From Planobispora rosea (GTDB lineage Bacteria > Actinomycetota > Actinomycetes > Streptosporangiales > Streptosporangiaceae): a stretch of DNA of 64,000 bases. Each line of letters starts with the position of its first letter. Position 1 is the first letter of the stretch. The notes under the pieces are model-generated. The model did no database searches. It was not told the origin of the DNA and was given only the letters and a program-made list of their open reading frames with translations. Position numbers and translations under genes: made by a program. The stretch covers positions 80,378-144,377 of the forward strand of contig NZ_BMQP01000020.1 of assembly GCF_014648175.1 (NCBI RefSeq). The letters run 5' to 3'. Of the stretch, positions 16,500-25,961 are shown piece after piece.

Positions 16500-17525
16500 A
16501 TGAACGTCCCTGGCATCGACTGGACCCGCCTGACCGGCTGGATGGCCGCGCACGTCCCGGACGCGGGTGAGCCCGTCGAGATCTCCCTGATCTCCGGTGG
16601 CAGGTCCAATCTCACCTACGCCCTGCGGACCGGGGACCGCCGCCTGGTGCTGCGCAGGCCCCCGCTGGGCCACGTCCTGCCCACCGCCCACGACATGCGG
16701 CGGGAGTGGCGGGTGATCTCGGCCCTCGCGGAGACCCCGGTCCCGGTCCCGGAGCCGGTGGCCTTCTGCGGGGACGAGGACGTCATCGGGGCGCCGTTCT
16801 ACCTCATGGGGCACGTGGACGGCGCCGCCGTGCGCACCCGGGAGGACGCCGCGGGCCTGGGCCCCGAGCAGACGCGGCGGCTGTCGGAGCGGCTGGCCGA
16901 GGTGCTCGCGGCCGTCCACGCGGTCGACTTCCGGGCGGTGGGCCTGGGCGACTTCGGCCGCCCCGAGGGCTACATGACGCGGCAGCTGGAGCGCTGGGGC
17001 CAGCAGTGGGAGCGTTCGAAGACCGCCGACCTGCCCGAGCACGACAGCTTGGCGGCCCGCCTGCGTGAGCGGCTGCCCGCCCGCTCGGCCTCGACGCTGG
17101 TCCACGGCGACTACCGGCTCGACAACACGCTCGTACGGCTCTCGCCCGACCCCGACATCCTCGCCGTCGTCGACTGGGAGATGTCCACCCTCGGCGACCC
17201 GCTCGCCGACCTCGGCCTCACCCTCACCTACTGGCAGGATCCCGAGGACGAGGAACGCGCCTCGGTCCCGGTGGCCGCCGGGGTGACCGTCGCCCCGGGC
17301 TTCCTCACCGCGCGGGAGTTCGCCGCGCACTACGCCAAGGTCTCCGGGACCGACATCGCCGACCTCGACTTCTACGTGGCCTTCGGCACCTACAAGCTGG
17401 CCGTCATCGTGGAGGGCATCCACGCCCGCTTCAAGCAGGGCAAGACGGTGGGGGAGGGCTTCGAGCACATCGGCGCGGCCGTCCCGACCCTGCTGCGGCG
17501 TGCCCACCGGCTCCTGGACGGCTGA
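16500..17525 (+). CDS. Phosphotransferase family protein (APH / ACAD10-like kinase)
   Basis: A 341-residue aminoglycoside-phosphotransferase-fold kinase. LISGGRSNLTYAL (30-42) is the nucleotide loop region and RRLVLRRPPLGHVLPTAHDM the next strands. LVHGDYRLDNTLV carries the catalytic Asp and VVDWEMSTLGDPLADLG the metal-binding Asp. The pattern is that of the phosphotransferases associated with acyl-CoA dehydrogenases, not of true resistance enzymes. The substrate is unknown. It is transcribed away from the exopolysaccharide genes and may be an unrelated passenger in the locus. Confidence 0.85.
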   Translation: MNVPGIDWTRLTGWMAAHVPDAGEPVEISLISGGRSNLTYALRTGDRRLVLRRPPLGHVLPTAHDMRREWRVISALAETPVPVPEPVAFCGDEDVIGAPFYLMGHVDGAAVRTREDAAGLGPEQTRRLSERLAEVLAAVHAVDFRAVGLGDFGRPEGYMTRQLERWGQQWERSKTADLPEHDSLAARLRERLPARSASTLVHGDYRLDNTLVRLSPDPDILAVVDWEMSTLGDPLADLGLTLTYWQDPEDEERASVPVAAGVTVAPGFLTAREFAAHYAKVSGTDIADLDFYVAFGTYKLAVIVEGIHARFKQGKTVGEGFEHIGAAVPTLLRRAHRLLDG

Positions 17526-17690
17526 GGGCCTGCAAGCTCGCATCCGTTCGGCGTCAAGCGGCCCGTAAGCACTCCGGATTACGGTATCAATGCAGTTGGT
17601 AACGCTTGTCTGTGAGGCGTGCCGACGCGCGATCACGATGACGACGGCTGTGCGAGGCTGTAGTCCGGACGAAGGATCGAGGACGAACCG

Positions 17691-19067
17691 GTGATACCGA
17701 CCAAAGGACGGCACCAGAGAAGGCGCCCGAGCTGGCCGGTCGCACTGGGGGCGGGCGTCGTCGCGCTGGCGCTCATCATCGTGGCGGTCATGTTCTCCAC
17801 CGAGGAGGACACCCCGCGCGGGCAGCTGATGACGATCCCCCCGACGCAGACGGCGCCGCTGCTGTCCCCGCCGCCGGTCACGGAGTCGTGGCCCCGCTGG
17901 GGCGTCACCCACACCGAGTACAGCGCGGACGACGAGCCCTCGAAGGTCACCGAGAGGGCCGCCCACCTGCTCAGCCGGGTCCCGATGGTGCAGAACCAGC
18001 ACATCATGGGCTGGGGCGCCGGCAACCCCGAGCCCGCACCGGGCAAGTACGACTTCCGCGACCTCGACGCCCGCGTCAAGCTCATGTCGGAGTCCCAGGC
18101 CGTCCCGGTGATCACACTCTGCTGCGCGCCCGACTGGATGAAGGGCGGCAGCGAGGGCCGGACCGACTGGAGCCAGTCCTCCCTGGAGACCGCGCCCCGG
18201 CGCGAGCACTTCGAGGACTTCGCGAAGCTGGCCGCGACCGTGGCCAGGCGCTACCCGACGGTCAAGCACTTCATGGTCTGGAACGAGTTCAAGGGCTTCT
18301 GGAACAACGCCCAGAACCGCTGGGACGCCGAGGCCTACACCGAGCTCTACAACAAGGTCTACGACGCGCTGAAGGCCGTGGACGAGGACATCAAGGTCGG
18401 CGGGCCGTACGTGCCGATCCTGAGCAACAAGAACGTCGGGAACTCGCAGCTCCGGGGCGCCTGGGGCATCGCCGACCAGCGTGACCTGGACGCCGTCGAA
18501 TACTGGATCGCGAACAAGAAGGGCGCCGACTTCATCGTCATCGACGCCGCCTCGGTGACCAAGGACGCCGGGATCCACCCCGACGAGTTCACCGCGCTCG
18601 GCAAGTTCAGCGCCATCACCACCTGGCTCCGGCAGAAGAGCGGCGACCTGCCCGTCTGGTGGGCGGAGTGGTACGTCGCCCCCGAGGACGTCGACTGGAG
18701 CACCGAGCGCCGCACCGCCGTGCAGGCGGTGGCCATGATGGAGTTCGCCACCAGCGGGGCCGCCACCGCGCTCTACTGGAACCCCCAGCGCAAGGCCGGC
18801 GAGGACTGCCCCGGCTGCCTGTGGCGTCCGGGCAGGGGCGACGAGCTGCCCATGGCCGGGGTCCTCAGCGGGTTCACCAAGTGGTTCCCGGCCGGCACCC
18901 GGCTGGAGACGGTCACCTCCTCCGACCCCCGGGTGCGGGTGCTCGCCCAGCAGCGCATGCTGGTGATGGTCAACACCACGGGCGCCGCCGTGACCGCGAC
19001 CGTGGACGGCAAGCAGGTCGAGCTGGCGCCGTACGAGATCAAGTGGAGCGAGCGGGGCGGGGTGTAG
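17691..19067 (+). CDS. Membrane-anchored glycoside hydrolase, GH39/PslG-like
   Basis: A 458-residue protein with a basic N terminus, one transmembrane helix (about 16-35) and a (beta/alpha)8 glycosidase domain outside the membrane. Catalytic glutamates are plausible at E199 (FMVWNEFKGFW, acid/base) and E326 (WWAEWY, nucleophile), the retaining clan-A spacing. GH39 members include beta-xylosidases and PslG, a hydrolase that trims exopolysaccharide during biofilm growth. Its place amid polymer genes favours a role in processing or editing the polymer. The GTG start has GAGGA 7 nt upstream. Confidence 0.78.
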   Translation: MIPTKGRHQRRRPSWPVALGAGVVALALIIVAVMFSTEEDTPRGQLMTIPPTQTAPLLSPPPVTESWPRWGVTHTEYSADDEPSKVTERAAHLLSRVPMVQNQHIMGWGAGNPEPAPGKYDFRDLDARVKLMSESQAVPVITLCCAPDWMKGGSEGRTDWSQSSLETAPRREHFEDFAKLAATVARRYPTVKHFMVWNEFKGFWNNAQNRWDAEAYTELYNKVYDALKAVDEDIKVGGPYVPILSNKNVGNSQLRGAWGIADQRDLDAVEYWIANKKGADFIVIDAASVTKDAGIHPDEFTALGKFSAITTWLRQKSGDLPVWWAEWYVAPEDVDWSTERRTAVQAVAMMEFATSGAATALYWNPQRKAGEDCPGCLWRPGRGDELPMAGVLSGFTKWFPAGTRLETVTSSDPRVRVLAQQRMLVMVNTTGAAVTATVDGKQVELAPYEIKWSERGGV

Positions 19068-19089
19068 CCCGCCCCGCGGGGCGGGCTAC
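19064..19089. terminator. Bidirectional terminator, 13-bp perfect palindrome
   Basis: GTAGCCCGCCCCG followed at once by CGGGGCGGGCTAC. It covers the stop codons of the two convergent genes (hydrolase on plus, polytopic protein on minus), so one hairpin probably serves both. Confidence 0.75.
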
Positions 19090-21602
19090 GGGGTCTGGCT
19101 GAACCCGATCACGATGAAACGCTCGGCGACCACGGCGACCGAGACGACGAAGGCCGGGACGGCGACCCCCATCACCAGGCGCCTCGCCCTCCGGCCGCGA
19201 CCGGGCCCGCGCAGGTGGACGAGCTGGTAGGCGAACAGGGCGATCCAGGCGACCACGAGGGCGCCCAGCCCGACCGGGGTCCAGGGTGAGGTCGGGTCGC
19301 CGGGACCGCCCAGGCCGCGCGGCGAGGGGATCGCGGCGTTCGCGGGTTGCGACCGCAGCGTGTAGACCGCGGCGTCCGCGTTGGAGTAGACCCGCTTCAG
19401 CAGCCGCGAGGAGTCCAGGGCGGCCCGGAAACGCCTGTCCCAGTCCGCCGGGAAGCCGTGGTTGAGCTGCAGGTAGGCGCCCTGCCCGCGGGTGACCACG
19501 AGGTAGGTGTTGGGCGGCGAGACGCTGAGCTTGTCGATCACCGAGGAGATCACGGCGGGGTTCCTGTCGACGAGCACCTGCTGGTATTCGATCTTGTCGA
19601 AGTCCTGTTCGCCCCAGGGGATGGACGGGGTGACCTCCGGGCCGATCAGCGGCACCAGGTACAGCAGGCGGCCGCTGGGCTCGTCGTTGGCGTAGACGTA
19701 GTGCATCGCCGCGACCTCGCCGGTGGAGACGCGCTCGAACTGCTCGTTGCCGTAGCGGGCGACCAGGAAGGCGATGGACAGGACCATCGCGCACACGGCG
19801 GCCAGGAGCAGCGAGATCCGCCGGGTGAGCCGGGGATCGAAGCGGGCGTTGATCCTGCGGATCGGCACCGTCTCGTCGGGCGAGTCGGCCGGGCCGGCGG
19901 GCAGGTTCGGGAAGAACGCGTAGGCGGCCAGGATGCAGGCGCCGGGCAACGCGAACATGTAGATCCGCAGACCGATCTCGCCGCCGTAGCTCTGCAGGCC
20001 CAGGGCGAGCACCGGGACGCACAGCAGCAGCAGCGCGGCCCGGTCGCCGACGCCCCGGCGCAACCTGCGCAGCAGGCCGGTGGCGGCCAGCAGCAGGATG
20101 ACGGCGCAGATGCCGAGCCGGGCCATCAGGACGAGCGCGTGCTTGGCGTCGGTGCCCTCGATCCGGTCGCCGGTGTTGCTCCGCAGGTTCTCGAAGAACC
20201 GTCCCAGGCCGCCGAAGAGCTGGTCGATGTGGCCGCTCCAGAAGGCGGTCGTCTGGTAGCTGATCCAGGCGAGCACGATCAGGCCCAGGAAGAACGGCAT
20301 GGCCCAGCTGAGCGAGCAGCGCCGCAGCAGGATCAGGCCGGTCAGGGCGCCCAGCATCATGAACGGGGTGATCTGGTGCGCGGTGGTGGCGGCCACGAAC
20401 AGGACGATCAGCATGATCAACATGATCGAACGGTCGTAGACGCCGGTGACGTGGACGAGCTCGCCCGGGGTCAGCCCGCGCAGCCGGGACAGCAGCCGCC
20501 GTACGGGACCCCCGACCTTCGGCGCCTCACGCGGCTCGACCCTTCCGAACCAGCGCAGCAGGATCGCCACGAACGCCAGGTAGATGGCGTAGGTGAAGCC
20601 CTGGGCGGAGAAGTAGTCCTGGCCGATCCACTGCACGATGACGAAGAGCAGCGCGGCGAACCAGCGCGCCCGGGTGGTGGCGACCACCTGGCGCAGGATC
20701 AGCACGAACGGCAGCAGGTAGAGCAGGTTGGACAGGAGCGGGGTCCACTGCATGATCGTGCTGAGGTCGGTGATCCCCGCGGCCCGCGTGATGAACGCGA
20801 TCATCGCGAAGAACCCGGGCCAGGCGAAGCGGGCGTCCAGCAGCGGGGAGGACTCTCCGGTGCGGGCGATGAACTCCACGAATCCCGCGTGGACGTACGC
20901 GGTGTGGAACCGCGGCTCGTCGTGGATCAGCGCGGACGCGCCGTGCAGGGCGAAAGTGATCGCCGAGATCTGGAAGAGCAGCAGGAACTTGCGGTCGGTG
21001 TTCTGCGCGATGGTCACGAAGAACGCCACGATCATCAGCAGGATGGCGACGAACGCGGTACTGGGCAGGGCCGAGATCAGCCCGAGCCCGTCGATGTCCG
21101 CGACGTCGACACCCCGCAGCGGCCCCGGCGACACGCGCAGGGCCAGCACGTACATGATCAGGCCCTCGACGCTCAGCAGCAGCGGGAGCCAGCCGGTGGC
21201 GCTGTCCACCAGCGCCGACAGGCGAGTCGGACCCGGGGCGGGCACCGCGGGACGGTCCACCCTGGCAGGGACGGGCGGAGCATCGTCCTCACCGTCGCGT
21301 TCGGGGGCCCGTTCCGCGCCGTCGTGCCCGGGGGCCCGTTCCGCGTCGGCGCTCTCCGCGCCGTCATGGTCGGGGATCTGCTCCGTGCCGGCGCTCTCCG
21401 CGCCGTCGCGTTCGGGGGCCCGTTCCGCGTCGGCGTCGCCGTCGCGCGGCCCCGGGGTCCCATCCTGTTCGCCCGGCGCCTCGGAGGAGGTCATGCGGGA
21501 GTCCTCTCCGTCCGCTAGGGCCTGAGCCTCACCGGGGGGCACGGGATGGGGGGTGGAGGGGGTCTCCTCGGCCTCGGCAGTCTCCGCCGCCTCCATTGTC
21601 AC
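19086..21602 (-). CDS. Large polytopic membrane protein of the exopolysaccharide locus
   Basis: An 838-residue protein. The first roughly 130 residues are acidic and disordered, with repeats of the type ERAPERDGAES. At least ten hydrophobic helices follow, with a loop holding MQWTPLLSNLLYLLPF, FSAQGFTYAIYLAF and a TAHQITPFMMLGAL segment. Overall this resembles GT-C glycosyltransferases or Wzy-type polymerases; no enzyme motif can be assigned with certainty. A soluble outer domain (about 620-750) precedes two final helices. Given the flippase next door, polymerase or ligase is the best guess. An earlier ATG choice cannot be excluded. Confidence 0.65.
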   Translation of the reverse strand: MTMEAAETAEAEETPSTPHPVPPGEAQALADGEDSRMTSSEAPGEQDGTPGPRDGDADAERAPERDGAESAGTEQIPDHDGAESADAERAPGHDGAERAPERDGEDDAPPVPARVDRPAVPAPGPTRLSALVDSATGWLPLLLSVEGLIMYVLALRVSPGPLRGVDVADIDGLGLISALPSTAFVAILLMIVAFFVTIAQNTDRKFLLLFQISAITFALHGASALIHDEPRFHTAYVHAGFVEFIARTGESSPLLDARFAWPGFFAMIAFITRAAGITDLSTIMQWTPLLSNLLYLLPFVLILRQVVATTRARWFAALLFVIVQWIGQDYFSAQGFTYAIYLAFVAILLRWFGRVEPREAPKVGGPVRRLLSRLRGLTPGELVHVTGVYDRSIMLIMLIVLFVAATTAHQITPFMMLGALTGLILLRRCSLSWAMPFFLGLIVLAWISYQTTAFWSGHIDQLFGGLGRFFENLRSNTGDRIEGTDAKHALVLMARLGICAVILLLAATGLLRRLRRGVGDRAALLLLCVPVLALGLQSYGGEIGLRIYMFALPGACILAAYAFFPNLPAGPADSPDETVPIRRINARFDPRLTRRISLLLAAVCAMVLSIAFLVARYGNEQFERVSTGEVAAMHYVYANDEPSGRLLYLVPLIGPEVTPSIPWGEQDFDKIEYQQVLVDRNPAVISSVIDKLSVSPPNTYLVVTRGQGAYLQLNHGFPADWDRRFRAALDSSRLLKRVYSNADAAVYTLRSQPANAAIPSPRGLGGPGDPTSPWTPVGLGALVVAWIALFAYQLVHLRGPGRGRRARRLVMGVAVPAFVVSVAVVAERFIVIGFSQTP

Positions 21603-21641
21603 GTCCTACCTGCCTGTCGCCTCACGTCTGACATCATGGGG

Positions 21642-23153
21642 CTACAGGGACCCCCGTGCGATCGTTGACTGCGAAGTTTTTCCATATTTGAGCATTTTGC
21701 GAAGATCGTTGAAGATCAGAGCGGCGAGGAGAAGCTCGCTCAGCAGAAGGGCGTACCCTACCGCGTTCACCCCCAGATGGGGGAAGAGCAGCAATGTGCT
21801 GGCCAGCACGAGAACCGCCAGGCCCACCTGGACGAGTGCCAGCCTACGCGCCTGCCCACGGGCCCGCAGGCCGCTCAGATAGATCTCGATGAGCACCCGG
21901 GGCAGCACCGCCAGAGCCATCAGCTGGAGCAGAAGCGTACCCCGCTCGGCGAAGTCCGAGCCGAAGACGCGCAGGATGAACGGGCCGGCGAGGATCGTCA
22001 TGACCACGATCGGAACGATGATCATGAATGCTCTGCGGAGGGCACGGCGGGAGTTCGCCGCGATCGCGTCCCGGTCGAAGGAGCCCTCGACGGTGAGGGA
22101 GGTCGCCATGTTCATCGCCAGCAGCTCGATCAGGCAGCCCAGGGTGTGGGCCATCGAGAAGTACCCGAACGTCACCTCGTCCACCTGGGCGGCGATCAGC
22201 ACCGGGATCAGATAGACGATCGCCAGGATCGACAGCGTGCCCGGATAGTCCCCGGCCAGGAAGCGGCCGATCTCGGGGAGCCGGGGCGGCGGCGCGCCGG
22301 AGTCGGTCTTCCGGACGTGCCGGGGGATGACCTTCCCGAAGAGGAAGATGTTGATCGGGATCAGCGCCATGGCCGCGGGGATGATCCAGGAGACGAAGAT
22401 GCCGTCGTCGGGCAGCGTGTACGCCAGCCCGATCAGCATCGCCATCTTGACCAGGCCGTAGCCGATGCTGTTCACCGGGACCCAGGTGGCCTTGCGCAGC
22501 CCGGCCAGAGTCACGTCCTGGAGGGTGAACACCGACCAGACCAGCACCGACGCCAGGAAGAACAGACCCGGGCCGAAACCTCCCAGGGAGGCGTAGGTCG
22601 GTCCCCACCACGGCAGCGTGACCAGGAACCCCACCGCCGCCGTCACGCCGGTCGCCCCGGCGATCGCGTAGGCCCGGACGATGAGCTCGGGGGTACGGCG
22701 TCCCGCCAGGGGGATGAACTTGGCCAGGGCTCCGACGAAGCCGAGCGCGGTCAGCGAGGCGAACAGCCGCATCGCGGTGATCAGGGCCTGGCCCCGGCCG
22801 AAGTCGGCCGGGTCGTACAGCTGCGCGGCGAGCCACCAGTAGCCCATGCCGAGCACGGCGGTGATGGCGGTGTTGGCCATGAGCGCGTAACCGTTGCGGA
22901 ACAGCGGGTTGCGCAGGTCCAGCAGGAGCTTGCGCCACAGTCCCCGGACCCGGCCCACCGGCGCCGGGGCGGCGTCCGGCCCCGGCTCCGGCCGTGTGCC
23001 CGGCTCCGGCCGTGTGCCCGGCTCCGGCCGCACGCCCGAGCCCGTGCCCGAACCCGTGCCCGGACCCGTGTCTGAGTCCGAACCCGCGGCCGGACCCGGG
23101 ACGGCGCCCGTGAAGGCGGTGTCCCCGATCGTCCGCTCGTCGAGTTCGCTCAT
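21642..23153 (-). CDS. Wzx-like polysaccharide flippase (MOP superfamily)
   Basis: A 503-residue protein. A disordered head has repeated RPEPGT units (an 18-nt DNA repeat near 22978-23035). About 12-14 transmembrane helices follow, beginning LFRNGYALMANTAITAVLGMGYWWLAA, the typical start of MOP/polysaccharide-synthesis exporters. It should flip lipid-linked repeat units across the membrane. ATG 23153 follows GGGGAGG; the frame is open far upstream but reads as Arg-rich shadow of the next gene. It lies 35 bp after the deacetylase stop and is probably in the same operon. Confidence 0.85.
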   Translation of the reverse strand: MSELDERTIGDTAFTGAVPGPAAGSDSDTGPGTGSGTGSGVRPEPGTRPEPGTRPEPGPDAAPAPVGRVRGLWRKLLLDLRNPLFRNGYALMANTAITAVLGMGYWWLAAQLYDPADFGRGQALITAMRLFASLTALGFVGALAKFIPLAGRRTPELIVRAYAIAGATGVTAAVGFLVTLPWWGPTYASLGGFGPGLFFLASVLVWSVFTLQDVTLAGLRKATWVPVNSIGYGLVKMAMLIGLAYTLPDDGIFVSWIIPAAMALIPINIFLFGKVIPRHVRKTDSGAPPPRLPEIGRFLAGDYPGTLSILAIVYLIPVLIAAQVDEVTFGYFSMAHTLGCLIELLAMNMATSLTVEGSFDRDAIAANSRRALRRAFMIIVPIVVMTILAGPFILRVFGSDFAERGTLLLQLMALAVLPRVLIEIYLSGLRARGQARRLALVQVGLAVLVLASTLLLFPHLGVNAVGYALLLSELLLAALIFNDLRKMLKYGKTSQSTIARGSL

Positions 23154-23188
23154 GTCCCTGCCTCCCCCTACGTCCGCGGACGTGTCAC

Positions 23189-23992
23189 TCACGTGAGTCC
23201 ACGGACCTTGCGCAGGCCGTACCTGGTACGCCTGACGACGGCGTATCCCCCGGTCAGCAGGCGCTCTTTCATGTAGATCAGCGGAATCCGGCTGCCCTCG
23301 ACCGCCCGCCGGAACTTCGTCATCGACGTGCCGTTGGTGACGGTCAGCCGCGGCATCGCCAGCACGTCGTGCCGGTCGGCGGCGACGGCGTTGTTCACCG
23401 CGCAGGCGGCCCAGTAGCCCGCCCGCCGGACCTCGCGCCGGACCCGCGCGCTGGAGTAGCCGTACGGGTAGGCCATGGTCGCGACCGGGACGCCGAGCTT
23501 GTCCTCCAGCAGTCCCTTGTTGCGGCGCAGCTCCTGGCGGAGCTGGTCGTCGGGGAGCTGGTCGAGCTGCGGGTGGCTGTGGCTGTGCCCGCCGATCTCG
23601 ATTCCGCAGGAGACGGCCTCGCGGGCCTGGTTCCACGACAACGTCCTGTCGAGCGGCCGGCCCGCCGCGTCCTTGCCCGCGTCGCTGACCCACCCGCTGG
23701 TCAGGAAGACCGTGGCGGGGAAGTCGTGCCGTTCGAGCACGGGCAGGGCCTGGGAGTGGAAGTCCTCGTAACCGTCGTCGAAGGTCACCACGACCGGGCG
23801 CTCCGGGACGGAGCGCCCGTTGTTGCGGTGCAACGAGGCGACGAGGTCGGCCACCGTCAGCGGCGTGAAGCCGTTCTCCTTCAGGTAGGAGAGCTGGTCG
23901 GCGAAGGCCGAGGGCCGTACCGCCAGCGGCTCCGTCTCGGCGGTGGGCCGGTCGGAGATCGAGTGGTACATCAGGATGGGCACGCGGATCAT
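23189..23992 (-). CDS. Polysaccharide deacetylase (NodB/CE4 family)
   Basis: A 267-residue CE4 esterase. VPILMYHSI opens the fold, VVTFDDGYEDF gives the catalytic/metal Asp pair, GGHSHSHPQLDQL supplies the two metal histidines, and MAYPYGYSSARV the later motif. It removes N-acetyl groups from a hexosamine polymer or precursor. No signal peptide is visible, so it may act on the lipid-linked precursor in the cytosol. Its ATG overlaps the stop of the upstream GT2 gene (ATGA, 23989-23992), showing translational coupling. Confidence 0.9.
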   Translation of the reverse strand: MIRVPILMYHSISDRPTAETEPLAVRPSAFADQLSYLKENGFTPLTVADLVASLHRNNGRSVPERPVVVTFDDGYEDFHSQALPVLERHDFPATVFLTSGWVSDAGKDAAGRPLDRTLSWNQAREAVSCGIEIGGHSHSHPQLDQLPDDQLRQELRRNKGLLEDKLGVPVATMAYPYGYSSARVRREVRRAGYWAACAVNNAVAADRHDVLAMPRLTVTNGTSMTKFRRAVEGSRIPLIYMKERLLTGGYAVVRRTRYGLRKVRGLT

Positions 23993-24930
23993 GATCGTCT
24001 CAGTTTCAGGCGGAGGGACCCGACAACATAACCCCAGGTGGTCCAGGCGAGGCCGACCACGATCGCGGCGGCCCGGCCGAGGCCGGACGGGTCGCCGCGC
24101 AGCGCCTCCCCGATCCCCCGCAGCGCGCCGAGGGGGAGCGCCTTCAGGGCGTGCGCCCGCTCGCTCGCCAGCCCGTCGCCGGTGCCGACGCTCTGGGTGA
24201 CCAGCGCCTTGGACAGACCCTCGGCGTAGCACCTGGAGCGGAAGTAGGAGAACCGGGAGCGCGCGGCCGAGACCTTGTGGCCGATCACCGCCTCCGGCTC
24301 GAACAACATCACCGAACCCGGCCTGCGCTGGGAGATCCGGATGCAGAACTCGGTCTCCTCGCAGCCCAGGGGGCGCGGCTTGCGCCCCTGGACACTTCGG
24401 CCGATGCCGGTGTGGAACCCGCCGACCTCGCCCACGATCTCCCTGCGGAAGGCGGCGTTGCCGCCCATGACGTTGCGGATCGGCGCCCGGGCCGTGGGCA
24501 TGCCCCGGTAGGTGCAGCCCACGGTCCAGTCGAACTCCTGCGGGAACCAGCGCGGGCGGCGGCCCGTCTCCCACAGCGGCAGGGTCAGCCCGCCCACCCC
24601 CACGACGGACGGGTCCTGGAAGCCCTCCTCCAAAGCCTCCAGCCAGCCGGGTTCGGCCACCGCGTCGTCGTCCAGATAGGCCACGATGTCGCCCGAGGCG
24701 GTCGCCGCACCGGTGTTCTTCCCACCGGACAGCCCCTTCTCGTGGGTGTTCTCCACCACGATCGCGCCGGGGTACTCCCGCTTGAGCATGAGGTGCAGAT
24801 CCGGGTTGTAGTCGACCACCAGAATGATCTCGTGCGGTCTCCGGGTCTGCCTCTCCACCGACGCGACGGCCGCCCGGATGTCCTCCCAGCGCTCCTCGGT
24901 GTAGACGCAGATGACGACACTGATCTTCAT
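23989..24930 (-). CDS. Family 2 glycosyltransferase
   Basis: A 313-residue GT-A enzyme. ISVVICVYTEERWEDIRAAVAS starts the Rossmann-like half, GLSGGKNTGAATASGDIVAYLDDDAV holds the DDD metal site, and RNVMGGNAAFRRE with LGCEETEFCIRI gives the acceptor-side acidic motif. Two hydrophobic segments close the protein (IVVGLAWTTWGYVVGSL), so it is membrane-attached. It adds one sugar to the lipid-linked exopolysaccharide unit. It is coupled to the deacetylase by ATGA and lies 2 bp after the preceding glycosyltransferase gene. Confidence 0.9.
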   Translation of the reverse strand: MKISVVICVYTEERWEDIRAAVASVERQTRRPHEIILVVDYNPDLHLMLKREYPGAIVVENTHEKGLSGGKNTGAATASGDIVAYLDDDAVAEPGWLEALEEGFQDPSVVGVGGLTLPLWETGRRPRWFPQEFDWTVGCTYRGMPTARAPIRNVMGGNAAFRREIVGEVGGFHTGIGRSVQGRKPRPLGCEETEFCIRISQRRPGSVMLFEPEAVIGHKVSAARSRFSYFRSRCYAEGLSKALVTQSVGTGDGLASERAHALKALPLGALRGIGEALRGDPSGLGRAAAIVVGLAWTTWGYVVGSLRLKLRRS

Positions 24931-24932
24931 GG

Positions 24933-25760
24933 CTAGGCGGCGCCCTGGTCGGCCGCCGGGGTGGCGGCCTGCGGCTCGGGGAGCACGGTGGCGGGCTTGG
25001 TGCGCCACTCCTTGATGATCGTCCTGAGCACCCGGAGGCCGTCGCGGACCGCGTGGAGATTGCTCTCCCCGTGGATCCGGCAGCGCTCGTGGCTGGGCAC
25101 CTCCTGGATCTTCAACCCCGCCTTGGCGGCCCTGATGTTCATCAGCGTCTCGACCTCGAAGCCCGCGCAGTCGATGTTCAACGCGTCGAGGTGGCGGGCC
25201 CAGAAGGCGTTGTACCCGTAGCACAGGTCGCTGTACTGGGTGCCGTAGACCCAGTTCACCAGGCGGGTCAGCACCTTGTTGCCGAACGTCCGGGTGAACG
25301 TGAGGTCGTCGCTGCCGCCCCCGCTCGCGTAGCGCGACCCCTTGACGAAGTCGGCACCCGTGACCAGCGCGCCGACGAACTGGATGATCTCCCGGCCGTC
25401 GGTGGAACCGTCGGCGTCGATCATCACGATGATGTCGCCGGTGCAGGCCGCGAAGCCTGCGGCGAGGGCGTCGCCCTTGCCCTTGCCCGTCTGGGTGACC
25501 ACGCGGACGTTGGGGCGCAATCGTTTGGCCACGGCGACGGTGTCGTCCACCGAGTTGCCGTCCACGAGGATGATCTCATCGATCCACTGCGGCAAGGTGG
25601 CGAAGACGTGCGGCAGGTTCTCCGCCTCGTTCATGGCGGGAACCACCACGCTGACCGTGGGCGATATGGCCACATGAGGGGTGAGCGGGGTGAAGCGCTC
25701 GATCGGTGGCATCGACATCAGCGGAGGCTTGGCCGTGGGGTTGGTGCTGTCGGGACTCAT
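24933..25760 (-). CDS. Family 2 glycosyltransferase, DPM/DPG-synthase-like
   Basis: A 275-residue GT2. VSVVVPAMNEAENLPHVFATLP, EIILVDGNSVDDTV, GKGKGDALAAGFAACTGDIIVMIDADGSTDGREI and FVKGSRYASGGGSDDLTFTRTFGNKVLTRLVN form the dolichyl-phosphate-mannose/glucose synthase pattern. Such enzymes charge polyprenyl phosphate with a single sugar. The C-terminal tail is soluble and has no membrane helices. It is the first gene of a tight block with the next GT2 and the deacetylase. Confidence 0.88.
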   Translation of the reverse strand: MSPDSTNPTAKPPLMSMPPIERFTPLTPHVAISPTVSVVVPAMNEAENLPHVFATLPQWIDEIILVDGNSVDDTVAVAKRLRPNVRVVTQTGKGKGDALAAGFAACTGDIIVMIDADGSTDGREIIQFVGALVTGADFVKGSRYASGGGSDDLTFTRTFGNKVLTRLVNWVYGTQYSDLCYGYNAFWARHLDALNIDCAGFEVETLMNIRAAKAGLKIQEVPSHERCRIHGESNLHAVRDGLRVLRTIIKEWRTKPATVLPEPQAATPAADQGAA

Positions 25761-25891
25761 GGTTACGAATGTCCTTCCGGGCGGTCGGTCGTCAGGAGTG
25801 ACTGCCAGACGGAGCCGGAGCCAGACACGATCGCGGAGATCGGGGAGGTTGCTGAATGCGGTGAGGGATGCATGGAAGGGTCCTGGCGGCG

Positions 25892-25930
25892 GCTGGGTGC
25901 TGTGAGGTGGGTGCTGGGTGCTGTGAGGTG
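25892..25930. repeat. Two 18-nt direct repeats, 21-bp period
   Basis: GCTGGGTGCTGTGAGGTG at 25892-25909 and again at 25913-25930. It lies in the 200-bp gap between the second CelD gene and the GT2 operon, upstream of the GT2 start. It could be slippage or a tandem protein-binding site. The rest of the gap (25761-25961) shows no reading frame of interest. Confidence 0.7.
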
Positions 25931-25961
25931 AGCGAGGTGCGGGACGACGGGGGGCGGCCGG

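Noticed and set aside
19347..21518. 723-codon plus-strand frame opposite the polytopic membrane protein
   Set aside because: Composition (Gln/Asp/Arg/His-rich, no hydrophobic core) is that of an antisense shadow; the minus-strand frame has clear membrane helices.
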